A DNA stretch of 64,000 nucleotides from Cristatella mucedo (Eukaryota; Bryozoa; Phylactolaemata; Cristatellidae). Shown one piece after another: positions 51,894 through 63,131 of this stretch (position 1 is the stretch's first letter; the number at the start of each line of letters is the position of its first letter). Where the stretch lies: contig WPIO01000146.1 in assembly GCA_009760855.2 (NCBI GenBank), forward strand, positions 374,001-438,000, in the 5' to 3' direction. The position numbers were made by a program, and so were the translations under genes. The notes under the pieces are model-generated. The model did not search any database. It saw only the letters and a list, made by a program, of their open reading frames with translations, and was not told the DNA's origin.

Positions 51894-52685
51894 ATAATAA
51901 TAATAATAATAATAATAATAATGTACTCGATAAAGCGCCCTCGGAAAACTTAATCTCTTTCTAGGCGCTTTACATTTGCTGCAAAGGGAAATGCAATTAA
52001 ATGGTAAGTAAAATCATGCTTGAAAAACAAAAAAAGAATAACATGGTTATGGGTGACATGCACAGGGTCAGCATGCAAATTTGGTTAGTGGCAGCATGCA
52101 CAGTGTCAGCACGCATAACCACATCAAGGACGAATCACAGGGACCCACTAAATGCTGGCCTACATAGGTGTGTTTTTCAGTTCCTTTTAAATGTGGTCAG
52201 GTCAGGGGATGTTCTGACGCAGGTCGGGAGGGAGTTCCAGGCTTTGGGAGCATATGAACTAAATGCACGGTCCAAAGGATTTGAGGTTTGTACGAGGTAT
52301 TTCTAGACTGTTTGATTCCGAAAAGCGGATGGTACGATGCTTGGCCTGATGGGGGAGTATGTCGGAGAGATAGGCTGGAGTCATAGCATGAAGGGACCTT
52401 AAAGTGAGCAACAAAACCTTAAAGTCGATCCGTTGCTTGACTGGTAGCTAGTGCAGGTCGGCGAGAAGTGGAGTAATGTGGCGACTGCGATGCTTACGAC
52501 AGATAAGCCTGGCTGCTGAGTTTTGCACCAGCTGCATTCGCCTGATCGCACATGCTGGTAGGCCTGTAAGCAGTGAGTTGCAGAAGTCGAGACGAGATGT
52601 CACGAATGCATGGACCAACTTAGATGTGGTATCCTTATCTAAACAAGCCCGAATTTTAGCAATATTATGAAGCTGAAAATACTTA
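51894..52685 (-). mobile_element. LINE-B 3' end, left arm of head-to-head pair
   Basis: Well-preserved reverse-orientation LINE-B: (AAT)n at 51894-51922, hairpin GCGCCCTCGGAAAACTTAATCTCTTTCTAGGCGC, 3' UTR and C-terminal coding region. The minus-strand frame at 52448-52729 gives FQLHNIAKIRACLDKDTTSK, HAFVTSRLDFCNSLLTGLP and ITPLLADLH without a break. The copy ends near 52685, and it is among the youngest-looking copies. Confidence 0.9.
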
Positions 52686-52902
52686 GTGGGTTCCCTGGGA
52701 GTTGCGACAGCTTGCCACTTCGTAGTCAACTTAACGAATGTTTATACACAGAGATTCCTATTTCAAGCTAGCCAAACATGTACTTTGCATGATTTTGGTA
52801 TATCACGTCGGCCAATTGCTAGTATTGACAGGGCAAAGATAAGCACGCGAAAATTACCAGCCAAGTCGGCATACTGCTACAAGAACTTGAGGCTATCCTG
52901 AG

Positions 52903-52956
52903 ATCTGATCGTTTCTTGACCGATTCTTTATCTGACCGTTTCTTGATCGCTTCTCT
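52903..52956. repeat. 27-bp tandem pair at the palindrome centre
   Basis: ATCTGATCGTTTCTTGACCGATTCTTT followed by ATCTGACCGTTTCTTGATCGCTTCTCT, immediately before the right-hand LINE-B arm. Confidence 0.75.
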
Positions 52957-53448
52957 CCGACCTGCACTATCTTTCAGAGATACTACCCCATCAGGCAAAG
53001 CATCGTACCACTCGCTTTTCGGAATCCAACAGTCTAGAAATACCTCGTACAAACCTTAAATCCTTTGGAGACCGTGCATTTAGCTCGTATGCTCCCACAG
53101 CCTGGAACTCCCTCCCGACCTGCATCAGAACATCCCCTGACCTGACCACATTTAAAAGAAACTTAAAAATATACCTATTTAGGACAGCATTTAGTGGGTC
53201 CTTGTGATTCGTCCTCGATGTGCTTATGCGTGCTGACACTGTTCATGCTGCCACTAACCACATTTGCATGCTGACCCAGTGCATGTAACCCCTAACCATG
53301 TTATTCATTTTGTTTGTTTGTCAAGCATGATTTTACTTACTGTTCTATTGCGTATCACTTTGCAGCAAATGTAAAGCGCCTAGAAAGAGATTAAGTTCTC
53401 TGGGGCGCTTTATCAAGTGCAATATTATTATTATTATTATTATTGAAG
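52957..53448 (+). mobile_element. LINE-B 3' end, right arm of head-to-head pair
   Basis: CCGACCTGCACT joins directly to TATCTTTCAGAGATACTACCCCATCAGGC, so about 85 bp of coding sequence is deleted at its start. The C-terminal region, 3' UTR, hairpin GCGCCTAGAAAGAGATTAAGTTCTCTGGGGCGC and (ATT)n at 53424-53443 follow. It pairs base by base with most of 51894-52375. Confidence 0.9.
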
Positions 53449-54461
53449 TTATACTGTTCGTTTACGATTCAATTGATGTTTTGTAAAATCCTAATATTAT
53501 CCTGTCCCTTCCCTGTTTACTATGGCTGGAGTCGCTGTAAATAAGTTATTTTTTGTAGCCGTTTGCGTGCCGAATGCCGTCTTATCTTGATATCTGAAGT
53601 CGCTTAAGATCAATCCCCACAACATTTTCACAGCTATGGCTGGGCCTGCCATTATTATTTCAGCACACTCTATTAGTGTGTCGAAGTGGACGAATCGGGT
53701 GGATAACTCTAACTAATTTATCATTTTTCGGGTAAGGTCCACAAAGGATCAATTATCAAAGTGGTCGCATTGCTAATGAATGAAGTTCAAGTCGCTATCA
53801 ACATGTACATCCTTTTGTGCTTCGGTGGATCCTGAGGAAATGTGAATGGTAAATCTAAATTTCTGCTGGGATTGTCAGTGCATTTTATTCTCCAACGGAA
53901 TATCTTTTAAGATGATTAATTTTCCTCCGTCGCTTAGTGGGCAAACCAAACTAATAGACTAATTTCTCACTGCTCTACTCGATCACACTGACTTTGGTAA
54001 TTAGTACGCGAAGGGAAGCTGTAAGTGTCTGCATAAGAAGGAAGTCACAAATAGTCTTTTAGATAATCTCAGAGAACATTGACTCCTGTCGGAGAAAACT
54101 GACTCTCGTTTAAGAATTAAGCAGCTATTGGTCTCGTTAAGTAACGCCTCGCCCACATAATCGGCACGATATGAAGTTCACTGCCCATGAACGTTTCAGC
54201 AGACCGGAACCTACGGCCATTCACCCATAGCTAACTTCACCGAATACAACCTAGTTTAATTCCGTTACCAGTCGCCACTAAGCTGAGCGACACTTATCTC
54301 ATATTTTGGGACAGTATAAACTAAACATGCATCCAGGGAGTGAGTGGACTGTCTTCGGCAAACTCAGCTGGCAATGAGCCTGAGAAACGAATTTGCATTT
54401 GTTTCTCGGCGCGTGCTTATTTTTATAGCGAAACCTCACATGCTACTGCAGGTCCTGATTT
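53449..54461. other. Unassigned stretch
   Basis: No gene, exon signal or repeat landmark recognised. Confidence 0.45.
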
Positions 54462-54603
54462 TATAATTATAATTCATTTGCATAGCGCTCTAAGAGAACT
54501 AAATCTCTATGCAGGCGCTTCACATATGCCTCCTGGCTCAAGCCCACGACCTCAGCCAGACCTCGGTCGGGGCGAGCTCCTAAATGCTGGACCAAAGCAG
54601 CGT
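54462..54603 (-). mobile_element. SINE-C
   Basis: AT-rich tail, then AGCGCTCTAAGAGAACTAAATCTCTATGCAGGCGCTTCACATATGCC (complete hairpin), GGCTCAAGCCCACGACCTCAG (B box) and GGTCGGGGCGAGCTCC (head). Confidence 0.85.
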
Positions 54604-54999
54604 TAAGGTCATCAAAGATGAGTTCGAGTTGCATCCCTTATGACAGCTTAATGTACTGAACGAGCCTATTAATATAGCTCACATATGATATAATTCATAC
54701 TGACTTGGCCTATTAATTTTGCCCTGAATTGCAATGACGTTAAAGGGCAAGTTTAAACACTTGCTGCCTGCAAGATCATGTCATGAGCTATTTATCGTTG
54801 CTTGTGCGACGGCACAGCTAACTATCTGCACACGCTGGCGCACCTACATTAGTATGGTGTAATGGGAGCATCTTTGCACTAAATAAACGGAGACGACAGA
54901 CCCTGAAATTGAAAAAACGGAAATAGAACACTTCAGCTCTTTTAGATTTTCCTTGCTCAGAGGGTTGACTAAAATCACAAAACCGAGCTGTTGGTAAAT
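54604..54999. other. Unassigned spacer between two SINE-C copies
   Basis: No gene or repeat landmark recognised. CCGAGCTG at 54983-54990 repeats the first bases of SINE-C in the other orientation, possibly by chance. Confidence 0.4.
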
Positions 55000-55155
55000 T
55001 AATATAACAATATAATATAATTAATTTATATAGCGCCCCAAAAGAACTTAATCTCTATCAAGGCGCTTCACATATGCCTCGAGGCTCGAGCCCACGACCT
55101 CAGTCAAACCTTGGTCGGGGTGAGCACCTTAAACGCTAGACCAAACCAGCTCGGC
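55000..55155 (-). mobile_element. SINE-C, complete
   Basis: ATATAATTAATTTATATAGCGCCCCAAAAGAACTTAATCTCTATCAAGGCGCTTCACATATGCC, B box GGCTCGAGCCCACGACC, then AGCACCTTAAACGCTAGACCAAACCAGCTCGGC. All parts are present. Confidence 0.9.
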
Positions 55156-55534
55156 GGAATTCTCTAGCATATTAACGGTCACCCCAAAGGAATTATTGCC
55201 CGACCCCATTAAACTGTTCAGAGACCCTACATTCTTGGCAAATTCAAAATTAAGCTGCGCCCGAACGCCCAGCCGGTTATTCAAGTGGTGCGCCGAGTCA
55301 TTTTTAAGTAAAGAGACCGGCTTGAGAACAATTTGCACTCAATTGCAAAGGACTGGATACTGTTATAATTTACAGTAGCTTATAAAATTGGTCGGCACAA
55401 TAATATTGGGTTATAAGCCTGCAATTCAAATGGTGAACGTTTGCATTCACTCAAACACTCCGAATGCTGCAAAATGAAGCGAGCACCAGCTGCTCCTGAC
55501 TTTTGAAGAGAGTTAAGCAATCTTAGCTGGTGCC
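55156..55534. other. Unassigned; open minus-strand segment
   Basis: The minus strand from 55338 reads LKPVSLLKNDSAHHLNNRLG, then VRAQLNFEFAKNVGSLNSLM and GSGNNSFGVTVNMLEN before entering SINE-C. The composition is protein-like but no family is recognised; it may be a fragment of an exon or repeat interrupted by the SINE. Confidence 0.3.
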
Positions 55535-56755
55535 TTGTCTGATCGTGTTCGATCCGGGTTGTGTGGGGTTCAGGTCTGAGACATGAGAAGGGTCACCTGT
55601 GGAGTCCCTCAAGTGTCTGTACTCGGTCCCTTGCTGTTCTCCATTTATACACAACCTCTTGGAAAAGTGACAAGGCCCATGGAATAGGATATCACTTTTA
55701 TGCTGACGATATTCAGCTGTATTTGTCATTTAAACCGTCGGAATCTGCTGCAGCGACTGAAAAACTGAATGGTTGCCTTGCCAATATTCGATCCTGGCTG
55801 TCGGAAAACTTCCTGAAATTAAATGACGATAAAACCGAACTGCTGCTCACAGGACACCCTAAGAGTGTGACTGGATTAAAAGGCTTTGCTGTTCTAATAG
55901 GTAATGCTAACGTGCGACCATCACCGCATGTTCGTAATCTAGGTGTCGTGTTCGACAGCTGCCTCAATTTCAAAAGCTTCATTCAGAATACTGCCTCTAC
56001 AGCTAGCCATCACATCAAATCCCTATCCAAAATTAGCAATTTTCTCCCACAGTGGCTTGTAAAAAAATTAACTAGCTCTTTAGTTCTGTCTCGGCTTGAT
56101 TATTTTAATTCCCTTTTGGCTGGGCTGCCAAAGGAAGCTATTATGCCACTACAGCAGACTATGAATATGGCTGCAACGCTGGTCTTCAAGTCCCAGCGGT
56201 TTGAGCACGTGTCACCTCTGCTGAAAGAGCTAGGATGGTTGCCGGTTGAGCAAAGGATACAGAGCAAAGTTCTTACGCTGACTCACAAGGCCGGCCACGG
56301 CTTGGCTCCTTCGTACCTAGCTGAACTGCAGCATCAGCTTCAGCCTGTTCATGCCCTCAGGTCCTGTGTGGACTATAAATCAGCTGTCCCATTCCTCTGA
56401 TTTAAAGACAGTTGGCGACAGAAGCTTTAGCTCTGCAGGTCCTAGACTGTGGAACTCGCTTCCACAATTCTTAAGCAACGACATGTACTCTCCAACTGCC
56501 GACTATGGCACATCTTTTTCAGCGATCCTGAACTGCTAGTTCTATGCTACTCACTACCTCAAATGCTCTCCTAACACTGCTATGCTTCCCAATTTCTCTT
56601 TGTAGCGTGAGACGAAGTCTGTTGGCTACCGAATGCGTACTGAAAGCCACTTAGGCTGTGAGTGAGCCCTACAAATCTCTCCTTGGTACCACCCACCTGG
56701 TCTTTATGACTTTGTGGAGTTACTAACGGAGATACATTACATTTTATTTAAGTAT
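55535..56755 (+). mobile_element. LINE-A, 3' 1.2 kb
   Basis: 5' end lies within the RT (CTTGTCTGATCGTGTTCGATCC, LSDRVRS). The stretch 55561-56400 is open for 279 codons after a two-base loss near 55670. It contains YHFYADDIQLYLSFKPSESA with an intact YADD box, [60 protein letters not shown] and WLPVEQRIQSKVLTLTHKAG. A TGA at 56398 interrupts the frame shortly before the end. The 3' UTR runs to GTGGAGTTACTAACGGAGATACATTAC. It has the best C-terminal region of the family in this window but cannot move by itself. Confidence 0.9.
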
Positions 56756-56844
56756 CTTTGAAAACATCAGCAGATAAGGTCTGGGTGATTTACTGTTAAT
56801 GGAGACTTAAGCTTTGGTCCCATTCCTGTGAATATGGCCACTTA

Positions 56845-57637
56845 GTGTTCGACTTTGATCCCTCCCGGCTTTTGAGCACCTCGAATTCTCTCAAGTCACT
56901 TGCTGAATGTAGTGATGACATCATCACGTGGATGGCAGCACATTTTCTAAAACTAAGTGATGCTAATACTAACTAACTAGTTGTGGGCAAATCCAGTGTG
57001 GTTCAGAAATCGGAAATGCTGACGCTCAAAATTGGCTCTGCCAGCATATCTCCCGTTGAATCAGTTAGATATCTAGGAGTCGTTTTCCAAAGTGATCTCT
57101 CGTTAGAGGACCAAATCAGCTCCACAATCAAGTGTGCCTACTTTCAGCTACATCAAATTGCTAGAATTCGGCTTGTTTAGATAAGGATACTATGACTAAG
57201 TAGGTATGTGTCCCATCCAGTGTTGACTTCTGTAACTCACTGCTTGCTGGTCTACCGGCATGTGCAAACAGGCGATTACAGCTGGTGCAAAACTCTGCAG
57301 CTAGGGTTAGCTGTCGTGAGCTATGCAGTTGCCACATCACACCACATCTCGCCGACCTGCACTGGCTCTCAGTCTAGCAACGGATCGACTCGAACGTTTT
57401 GTCTCTCACTTTTAGGTCAATTCATTATTTGGCTCCACCATATCTCTCAAATCTTGTCCCCCACCAGGCCAAGCATCGTACCAACCACTTTTCGGAAACA
57501 ACAGTTTAAAAATGCATCGTACGAGCCTCAAATCCTCTGGAGACCGTACATTTAGCTCATATGATCCCAAAGCCTGGAACTCATTCCTGAATTGCGTCAC
57601 TACATCCCCTGACTTGATCACAGTTACAAAAAACTAA
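56845..57637 (+). mobile_element. LINE-B, left part (interrupted by a DNA transposon)
   Basis: Starts after the catalytic box (TTTGATCCCTCCCGGC...AATTCTCTCAA) and contains an open frame 56983-57180: MLTLKIGSASISPVESVRYL, GVVFQSDLSLEDQISSTIKC. The C-terminal coding region proceeds in shifting frames to GACTTGATCACAGTTACAAAAAACTA, where LINE-B sequence breaks off. The missing 3' end resumes at 59631. Confidence 0.85.
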
Positions 57638-59619
57638 GGGAGTAACCTCCGAAATAATCGGGGTAGGTTCCAAAAAAATGGTCACTTTTTTGAAATTTCT
57701 GTATTAAACATAAACTAGTTATAAATGCAAGCTACAATTTTGGTGGCTGTCAGGTGACTGGATCACGGTCAATACAATTATTATGTAAGACCTATTTAAA
57801 CCGAAAGTAGTTCATCGAGCTCAACAAAATAATTTTTTTTGACAAATAAATGAGCCGGAACTGCGGTTTTCTGGTGAAATCTACGAATACAAGCTACTCA
57901 GCCCTAAGCGAACCCTCAAAAAATAATTGTGGAGAATGATAAAATGTAAAAATCTTCTAGAAGTGACACGTCCCTCAAGATCGCACGTCTGACTGGTAAT
58001 ACAACAAGATCATAAAAGAGTAAACCCCTTATGGGGTCGGGTGCCTAGTCCTGCCTCTGCTTCCCTGCTCCCCCCATAGCAACCGGCGGTAAAAGGCATT
58101 CCAAGGCCCACTCCTTATTTGCTTGGCAGAAACCTGTTTACATTGGTATGTTTACATCGGATCACAAACCGGAAGTGACTGTCATTCGGCCAGTAGACGA
58201 ACATTGGGGATAATGTATTGAGAATTTGCTGCTGCCAGGGCCGCCGTAACTATGGAATCCATTACCACGGCACCGCATGAATCCTGGGACAGCTGATCCA
58301 GTTCCAGTATCCGCCATAACCCATAAGGCGACGGCCGGGAGTGGTCCATTGTTCGGTGGCCGGTCAGCATGGTGACCTGGATGGAACTAGAGCGTTGTTT
58401 ACTGGAAGCCAGTGTGAAATTGTTGATTCATTTCTATTCAAGGAAATTTAGGTTATTTCAAGTTCTCATTTATGTCGTTAATAGTTAGATATTTGTATTG
58501 GCAAATGCCGGGGTAGCCTGGATTGCCGGCCTGAGGTATGAGGCCAATTGTGTATGTGATCTGCTTAGGCTGTATAAGGATCTTGTTATGTTGACCTGAT
58601 CCTAAGATCCATATTTATCTTTTTATTGAATTGTTCGTGCGATGATAGCGTTACCTAGTGCTGCCTCTTGGTTATAGCTTGGAGTTCTCAAGTTTATCTG
58701 CAAACGACAGTCCAATGCCTGCTGTCATTTATGTCATATCGCCTAAAATAATGATCCGATAACCTTAAAACTTTGGAATATATGATTGATTGTAGTTACA
58801 TAATGAATACAGCCTTCTCGCATGCATATTGGATCTCAGTAAATAGAGTTGTTTTGGTCAAAACTGGCTGTGTTTGCCGGTCTAAGCCTTTGTCATCCTT
58901 TCACTCACATGGCTTAAAAATTTCACAGATAGGCAATTTGTGATCCAATCAACGTGAAATTCAAAGTACATGCTCTTAAGTATTTGTTTTGATGTTGCAC
59001 GACGACAAATACAGTAACACTTGTTATTCTATGTAACCTATATGCTTTGGCAGCTTAAGTTGGCTTCTCTGAGTGCTGTCACAGCAGTAGTACTTGGTAC
59101 CTGGTAAATTCTACAACTTGGTCGATACTGGGCCGATCTGTGTGAAATTTGGCATATAGCTGCAGCTCACCTGTCTCGACACTCTCCCTCTGTGCATCTA
59201 CGAATAATGATTGTGTATGCATATAATACGCCTGTCAGAAAGTGTCCGTGGGCTGTGTTCGTGATGACAGTCAACAGTTTGAGATGTCAAATTTTTTTAA
59301 TTTTTTTTGTGGGGGAGAGTGTCGAGACGAATGTACTGCATTTTTTGAGTGGTTTGCTTTATTTCTACAAAAACATTTTTTGATCGGAAAAATGTGGAGC
59401 TGACTTTTACTAGTAGTGCTATACGTGACCTTACACTTTTAAAATTCATCAGAAGGTCAATGAAGCAGCTATATCACATCAAACGATAGCTAATGCTACC
59501 ATTTTTCTTCATGCCAATTTTCATGCCATTCAGTTTACTGGTCTTCATACAATGTTTATTAAATGGGCTTTTGAGGGGACAACTACCCCTATTAGCGACC
59601 ATTTTGGGGGATAACTCCC
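57638..59619. mobile_element. Putative non-autonomous DNA transposon (~2.0 kb)
   Basis: Defined by interruption of LINE-B and by imperfect terminal inverted repeats: left GGGAGTAACCTCCGAAA...GGGGTAGGTTCC; right, reverse complemented, GGGAGTTATCCCCCAAAATGG...GGGGTAGTTGTCCCC. ACTA stands on both sides (57633-57636 and 59620-59623), a possible 4-bp target duplication, though extra bases before LINE-B resumes blur this. No open frame over 63 codons and no transposase motif. Inside, GTCTCGACACTCTCCC (59173-59188) and its exact reverse complement (59313-59328) form a second inverted repeat. Superfamily not assigned. Confidence 0.6.
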
Positions 59620-59630
59620 ACTACTGGCCG

Positions 59631-59910
59631 ACTTAGACACACCTACTTATAAAGCAGTAAGTGGGTCCCTGGGATTCTTCCTTCATTTGCTCATGCGTGC
59701 TGATACTGTGCATGCTGCCACTAACCATATTGCATGCTGACCCTGTGCATGCTACCCCCAACCATGTTATTCATGTTGTTTATCAAGCATGGTATTACTC
59801 ACCATTCATATGTGTTTCCCTCTGCAGCAAATATGAAGCGCCTTGAAAAAAATTGAGTTCTCTGAGGGCGCTTTATCAAGTGCATTATTATTATTATTAT
59901 TAGCTGTAAT
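59631..59910 (+). mobile_element. LINE-B, right part (3' UTR and tail)
   Basis: ACTTAGACACACCTACTTATAAAGCAGTAAGTGGGTCCCTGGGATTC continues the LINE-B at exactly the point where 57637 broke off. The GTGCATGCTGCC blocks, hairpin GCGCCTTGAAAAAAATTGAGTTCTCTGAGGGCGCTTTATCAAGTGCA and (ATT)6 at 59884-59900 follow. Confidence 0.9.
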
Positions 59911-60429
59911 TATTGGTGCATAGTCTGCCGTCGCCCTAGCTGCAACTCTGGCTATCAGTGAGTTGCTGACGAAACCCCGATGGAAAGACCAAGCTAGGCA
60001 CCGACTTTAGCTATCTGAGCAGCACGGTGTCAATACGGTACCAATAAAGCTACAGTATAATGGCTTGTCCAGGCTGTATGTCTCCAATGGACTGGTTCTG
60101 CTTGGTGGGCAGGACTGCACTTAAGGTGTCATAATAATCGTATACTTTCGCCATTACTACCTGGTTACACTGGATTAATCTCTCCAAAAGCCTGTTGCAC
60201 AGACAGTGACACGAGCTACAAGCAGTGCTCAGTGCACCCTAACGAGTAAGCCGCAATGTCTCGAAACTGAGAGCTAACTAGCGGACTTCAGACCCTTGTC
60301 ACCAACTGAATCCACGGCCAGCTCAAGTGTTATTATTAGTAAATGTAGTACTATTTTTTGAATCTGTGGGCACGTACTAGAGAAGACGACTTGTACTCTC
60401 AGATCTTCCTGAGTGTGCAGTCAGACGCT
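59911..60429. other. Unassigned stretch
   Basis: No gene or repeat landmark recognised. Confidence 0.45.
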
Positions 60430-61080
60430 AGCAGTTTATCTGAAACTCTGCAACTGGCTAGTCTAATGCAAAAGTCAAATTTACCCTCTCCGGCTACTTA
60501 TGAAGCACATGCACTGACTCCTCATTAAGCAGGGTATTGACTTAAAAATTAGGCACCTCACTCTGTGGTGCCTTCATTTTCTTCCTCCGCGTGATCGTAG
60601 CAAAGGCTACGGTCACTCAAGTCATTTAGAAGTTTCTGTAGATATATGAAACTTATATTGCACTTTAGGAGATCTGAATCGCTTTTGGTGAGCTTTAAAA
60701 ATGCAGCAGGGCTTGAGCCGAAAAACATTGTTACTATGTGTGACCACTTGACGTCTGGAGTAAACCAGGGCCACACATCTTTTGAGACCATGTCATTAAT
60801 CGTTTGGTCCCTCAGTGTAGAACTCTTAACTGGCTGACATCACAATTTCTTCTAATTTGAAGACAATGAAAAGAATCTAACAAATTACATGTTATTCATA
60901 CTTTTCTTAGTCCGTGTGGATTTCTATTAGTAAGCATACGCTTGCTGGTAGCATGCATAGTCTGTCTATTCAATTGGCAGTCATTTTCTTTAGCTTATAT
61001 AAAGAGCCCGGAAAGACAGCTAGCCATGGATGCTCTATATGTATGCCAAGCTACTAATATCATTCTGATTACTACCATTA
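60430..61080 (+). mobile_element. LINE-B, highly degenerate
   Basis: CTGAAACTCTGCAACTGGCTAGTCT, CATTAAGCAGGGTATTGACTTAAAAATTAGGCACCTCACTCTGTGG and GATCGTAGCAAAGG follow the LINE-B C-terminal coding order. AGCATACGCTTGCTGGTAGCATGCATAG and TATAAAGAGCCCGGAAAGACAGCTAGCCATGGATGCTCTATATG are the eroded UTR and hairpin, ending in an ATT-rich tail. The small open frames on both strands at 60558-60837 are by-products. Confidence 0.55.
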
Positions 61081-61989
61081 TTGCTTACATTTGTTTGCAG
61101 TCGTTCAAATACTGATGCCAAGCCAACACTGCAGCACTGAAAGCAAAGCTTTGAAACCAAGGATGAAAGCTAGCAAGTAGCTTACTCACTGGTCGACTAC
61201 CAGACAGGATGGATTAAGAGAATCATGCAATATTCACGGTGATAAAGCTGTATGCTAAAGCAATATTTAGGATAACCATTTGTTCGCATTATTATTTTTT
61301 GTATACATATATATATATTATATGCAGTGCGTTTCACTCTGTCAACTTGGCATAGTGGTATGCTAGCATCATAGAAGATGGCGAGCTACATGATATGCAA
61401 AGTTAAAAAGTTTCAGAATCCTCATGTTTTCTAAAAGTCGTGCAGTGGTTCTCATAAGATTACATCGGTGAGCTTAACACGAGTATTGTGCGTTTTAAAT
61501 ATTGACTTTACACAGTGGCTATAAAATGTAGAGATATTGTGTGATTTAGCATTGGGGTTCAATTAGCAATGGTTCCTTATTGATGGAGATAAATCGATGT
61601 AACCTATGCTTGGTTTTGGAGAGGTGATCATTCGATTAGGGACCCTCGGTATTGTGAGGAAATGTAGGCGAGGTAGCTACCAGAATGGAGTGAACACAGC
61701 AGAATAACGTTGAATAGTGTACTCAAGTAATGCAAACGTGGTTGAAGCACAACTTGTGCTGTACTGATATTGCAGCTCCTAGCTTCAAAGAGAGACTCGT
61801 GGGATTTACCATAAGCGACTCAAGAGGCTGCAACGTATGGATGTCAGCAGGAATGGAGTCCGAAAAAATTCTTGCAACCGAGCACAAATGTTCACGGAAA
61901 TTATCACCGGTAATATCATAATGACCTTAATTTCCTCTAGAAAGTTAATACTGGCTACAAGCACATGGAAATCACTCCAGTCAACCTGT
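61081..61989. other. Unassigned, with short (TA)n
   Basis: A TA-rich run lies near 61303-61322. No gene recognised; short plus frames near 61730-62118 lack known content. Confidence 0.45.
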
Positions 61990-63131
61990 CATTGGGCAAA
62001 ATGGAAGAAAGCAGCAAACCGAGTAGCGTGCCTTTCGAGAATTAACAAAATGATAACGGAAGACAATGTTGGGCTGCTTTGTTGCTGCTTGACGAAATTG
62101 AGCCATCGTGCAACGTGACGGAAGCATGAAGAAACGACGGACTTCCTCCTTTCATTTGTAGAGGTTTAGTGGTTAATGTGATTCGTCCTTTGTGTGATTC
62201 TTCATTCTGAGCATGTGGTTGCTGCCACCAACCACATTAGCACGCTGACACTATGCATGTCACCTCTAATTATGTTAAGCTTGTTGTCATCGAGCGTACG
62301 ACCACGAACTATTTGGTCATGCTTCCTTTGTAGCAAACAAACGCGACTAGAAAGAGAAAGAGTTTCTAAATGGTGCTGTAGAAATTCACTAGTACTATCA
62401 TTTGTTGTCTTAAAGAGTGTGTTCCCAAACATTGACTTTTATACGTGTTAAACGTACAACTTGGCCAATTCTTTCACGATGGCTTGATAATTGGAATGTG
62501 CTCCGCTCGATTTGTATACCTCAGTCTCATACCCTGCCTATACCCTGCGTCATTTGAATTGTACGTCAAAGTTTCCTCCCTTTTTTTAGAGGTTTGGTAT
62601 ACTTGTACGGTGTTTGGCATATAATTAAGTTTTTCCTGTTTTGATACAAGACCAGCGAAACTCGTGACCTTGACTCTTACAGGTATTAGAAAGTCAACGC
62701 GAGGGCTTCGATTTCATCAGAAGATAGCTTATTTTACCCTTTTCATTTTTTACAACATGCACATCAATGGTTTCAATGGTATTTGAGAAATATCCTTGAA
62801 CGTGCTAGGCGGGGATATAACTCCTAAGCACTCGGCCATCCTCCAGGCTCGGCATCCTCGGACCCTCAGCGTGGCAGTGACCGTACTTCATAATTGCCCG
62901 TCAACCTGCAAGCATTCTGTTTCCTCCCTTTGTATTCGCGCCTCGTGCACAAGAGAGGCTTACACGGCTGCTGCTAAATCAGTCTGTGCACTCGCTTGCC
63001 TGCCTACCATGCAGCCTTCGTATCGCTCACAAATTCTTACTCGGGACCTCGTCAGCGTTTTTGGGCGCGGCTCACGCGAGCGAACCCCTTCGTTAAGACC
63101 ACGAAATCCTCGAGAGTCTGGGTGGGGGCAC
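61990..63131 (+). repeat. Duplicated segment, copy 2 (left flank of Gypsy-2)
   Basis: Counterpart of 13995-14942. It includes the same LINE-B tail and the same approach to the LTR (ATCCTCGAGAGTCTGGGTGGGGGCAC before TGTTTGGTCC). About 62540-62755 is extra relative to copy 1. The open plus frame 62796-63260 (154 codons) crosses this flank and the LTR and also exists in broken form in copy 1; no domain is recognised. Confidence 0.8.
62165..62405 (+). mobile_element. LINE-B 3' end within duplicated segment
   Basis: Same copy as 14165-14405: GTGATTCGTCCTTTGTGTGATTC, ACATTAGCACGCTGACACTATGCATGTCACC, GCGACTAGAAAGAGAAAGAGTTTCTAAATGGTGCTG. The ATT tail is reduced to ACTAGTACTATCATTTG. Confidence 0.75.
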
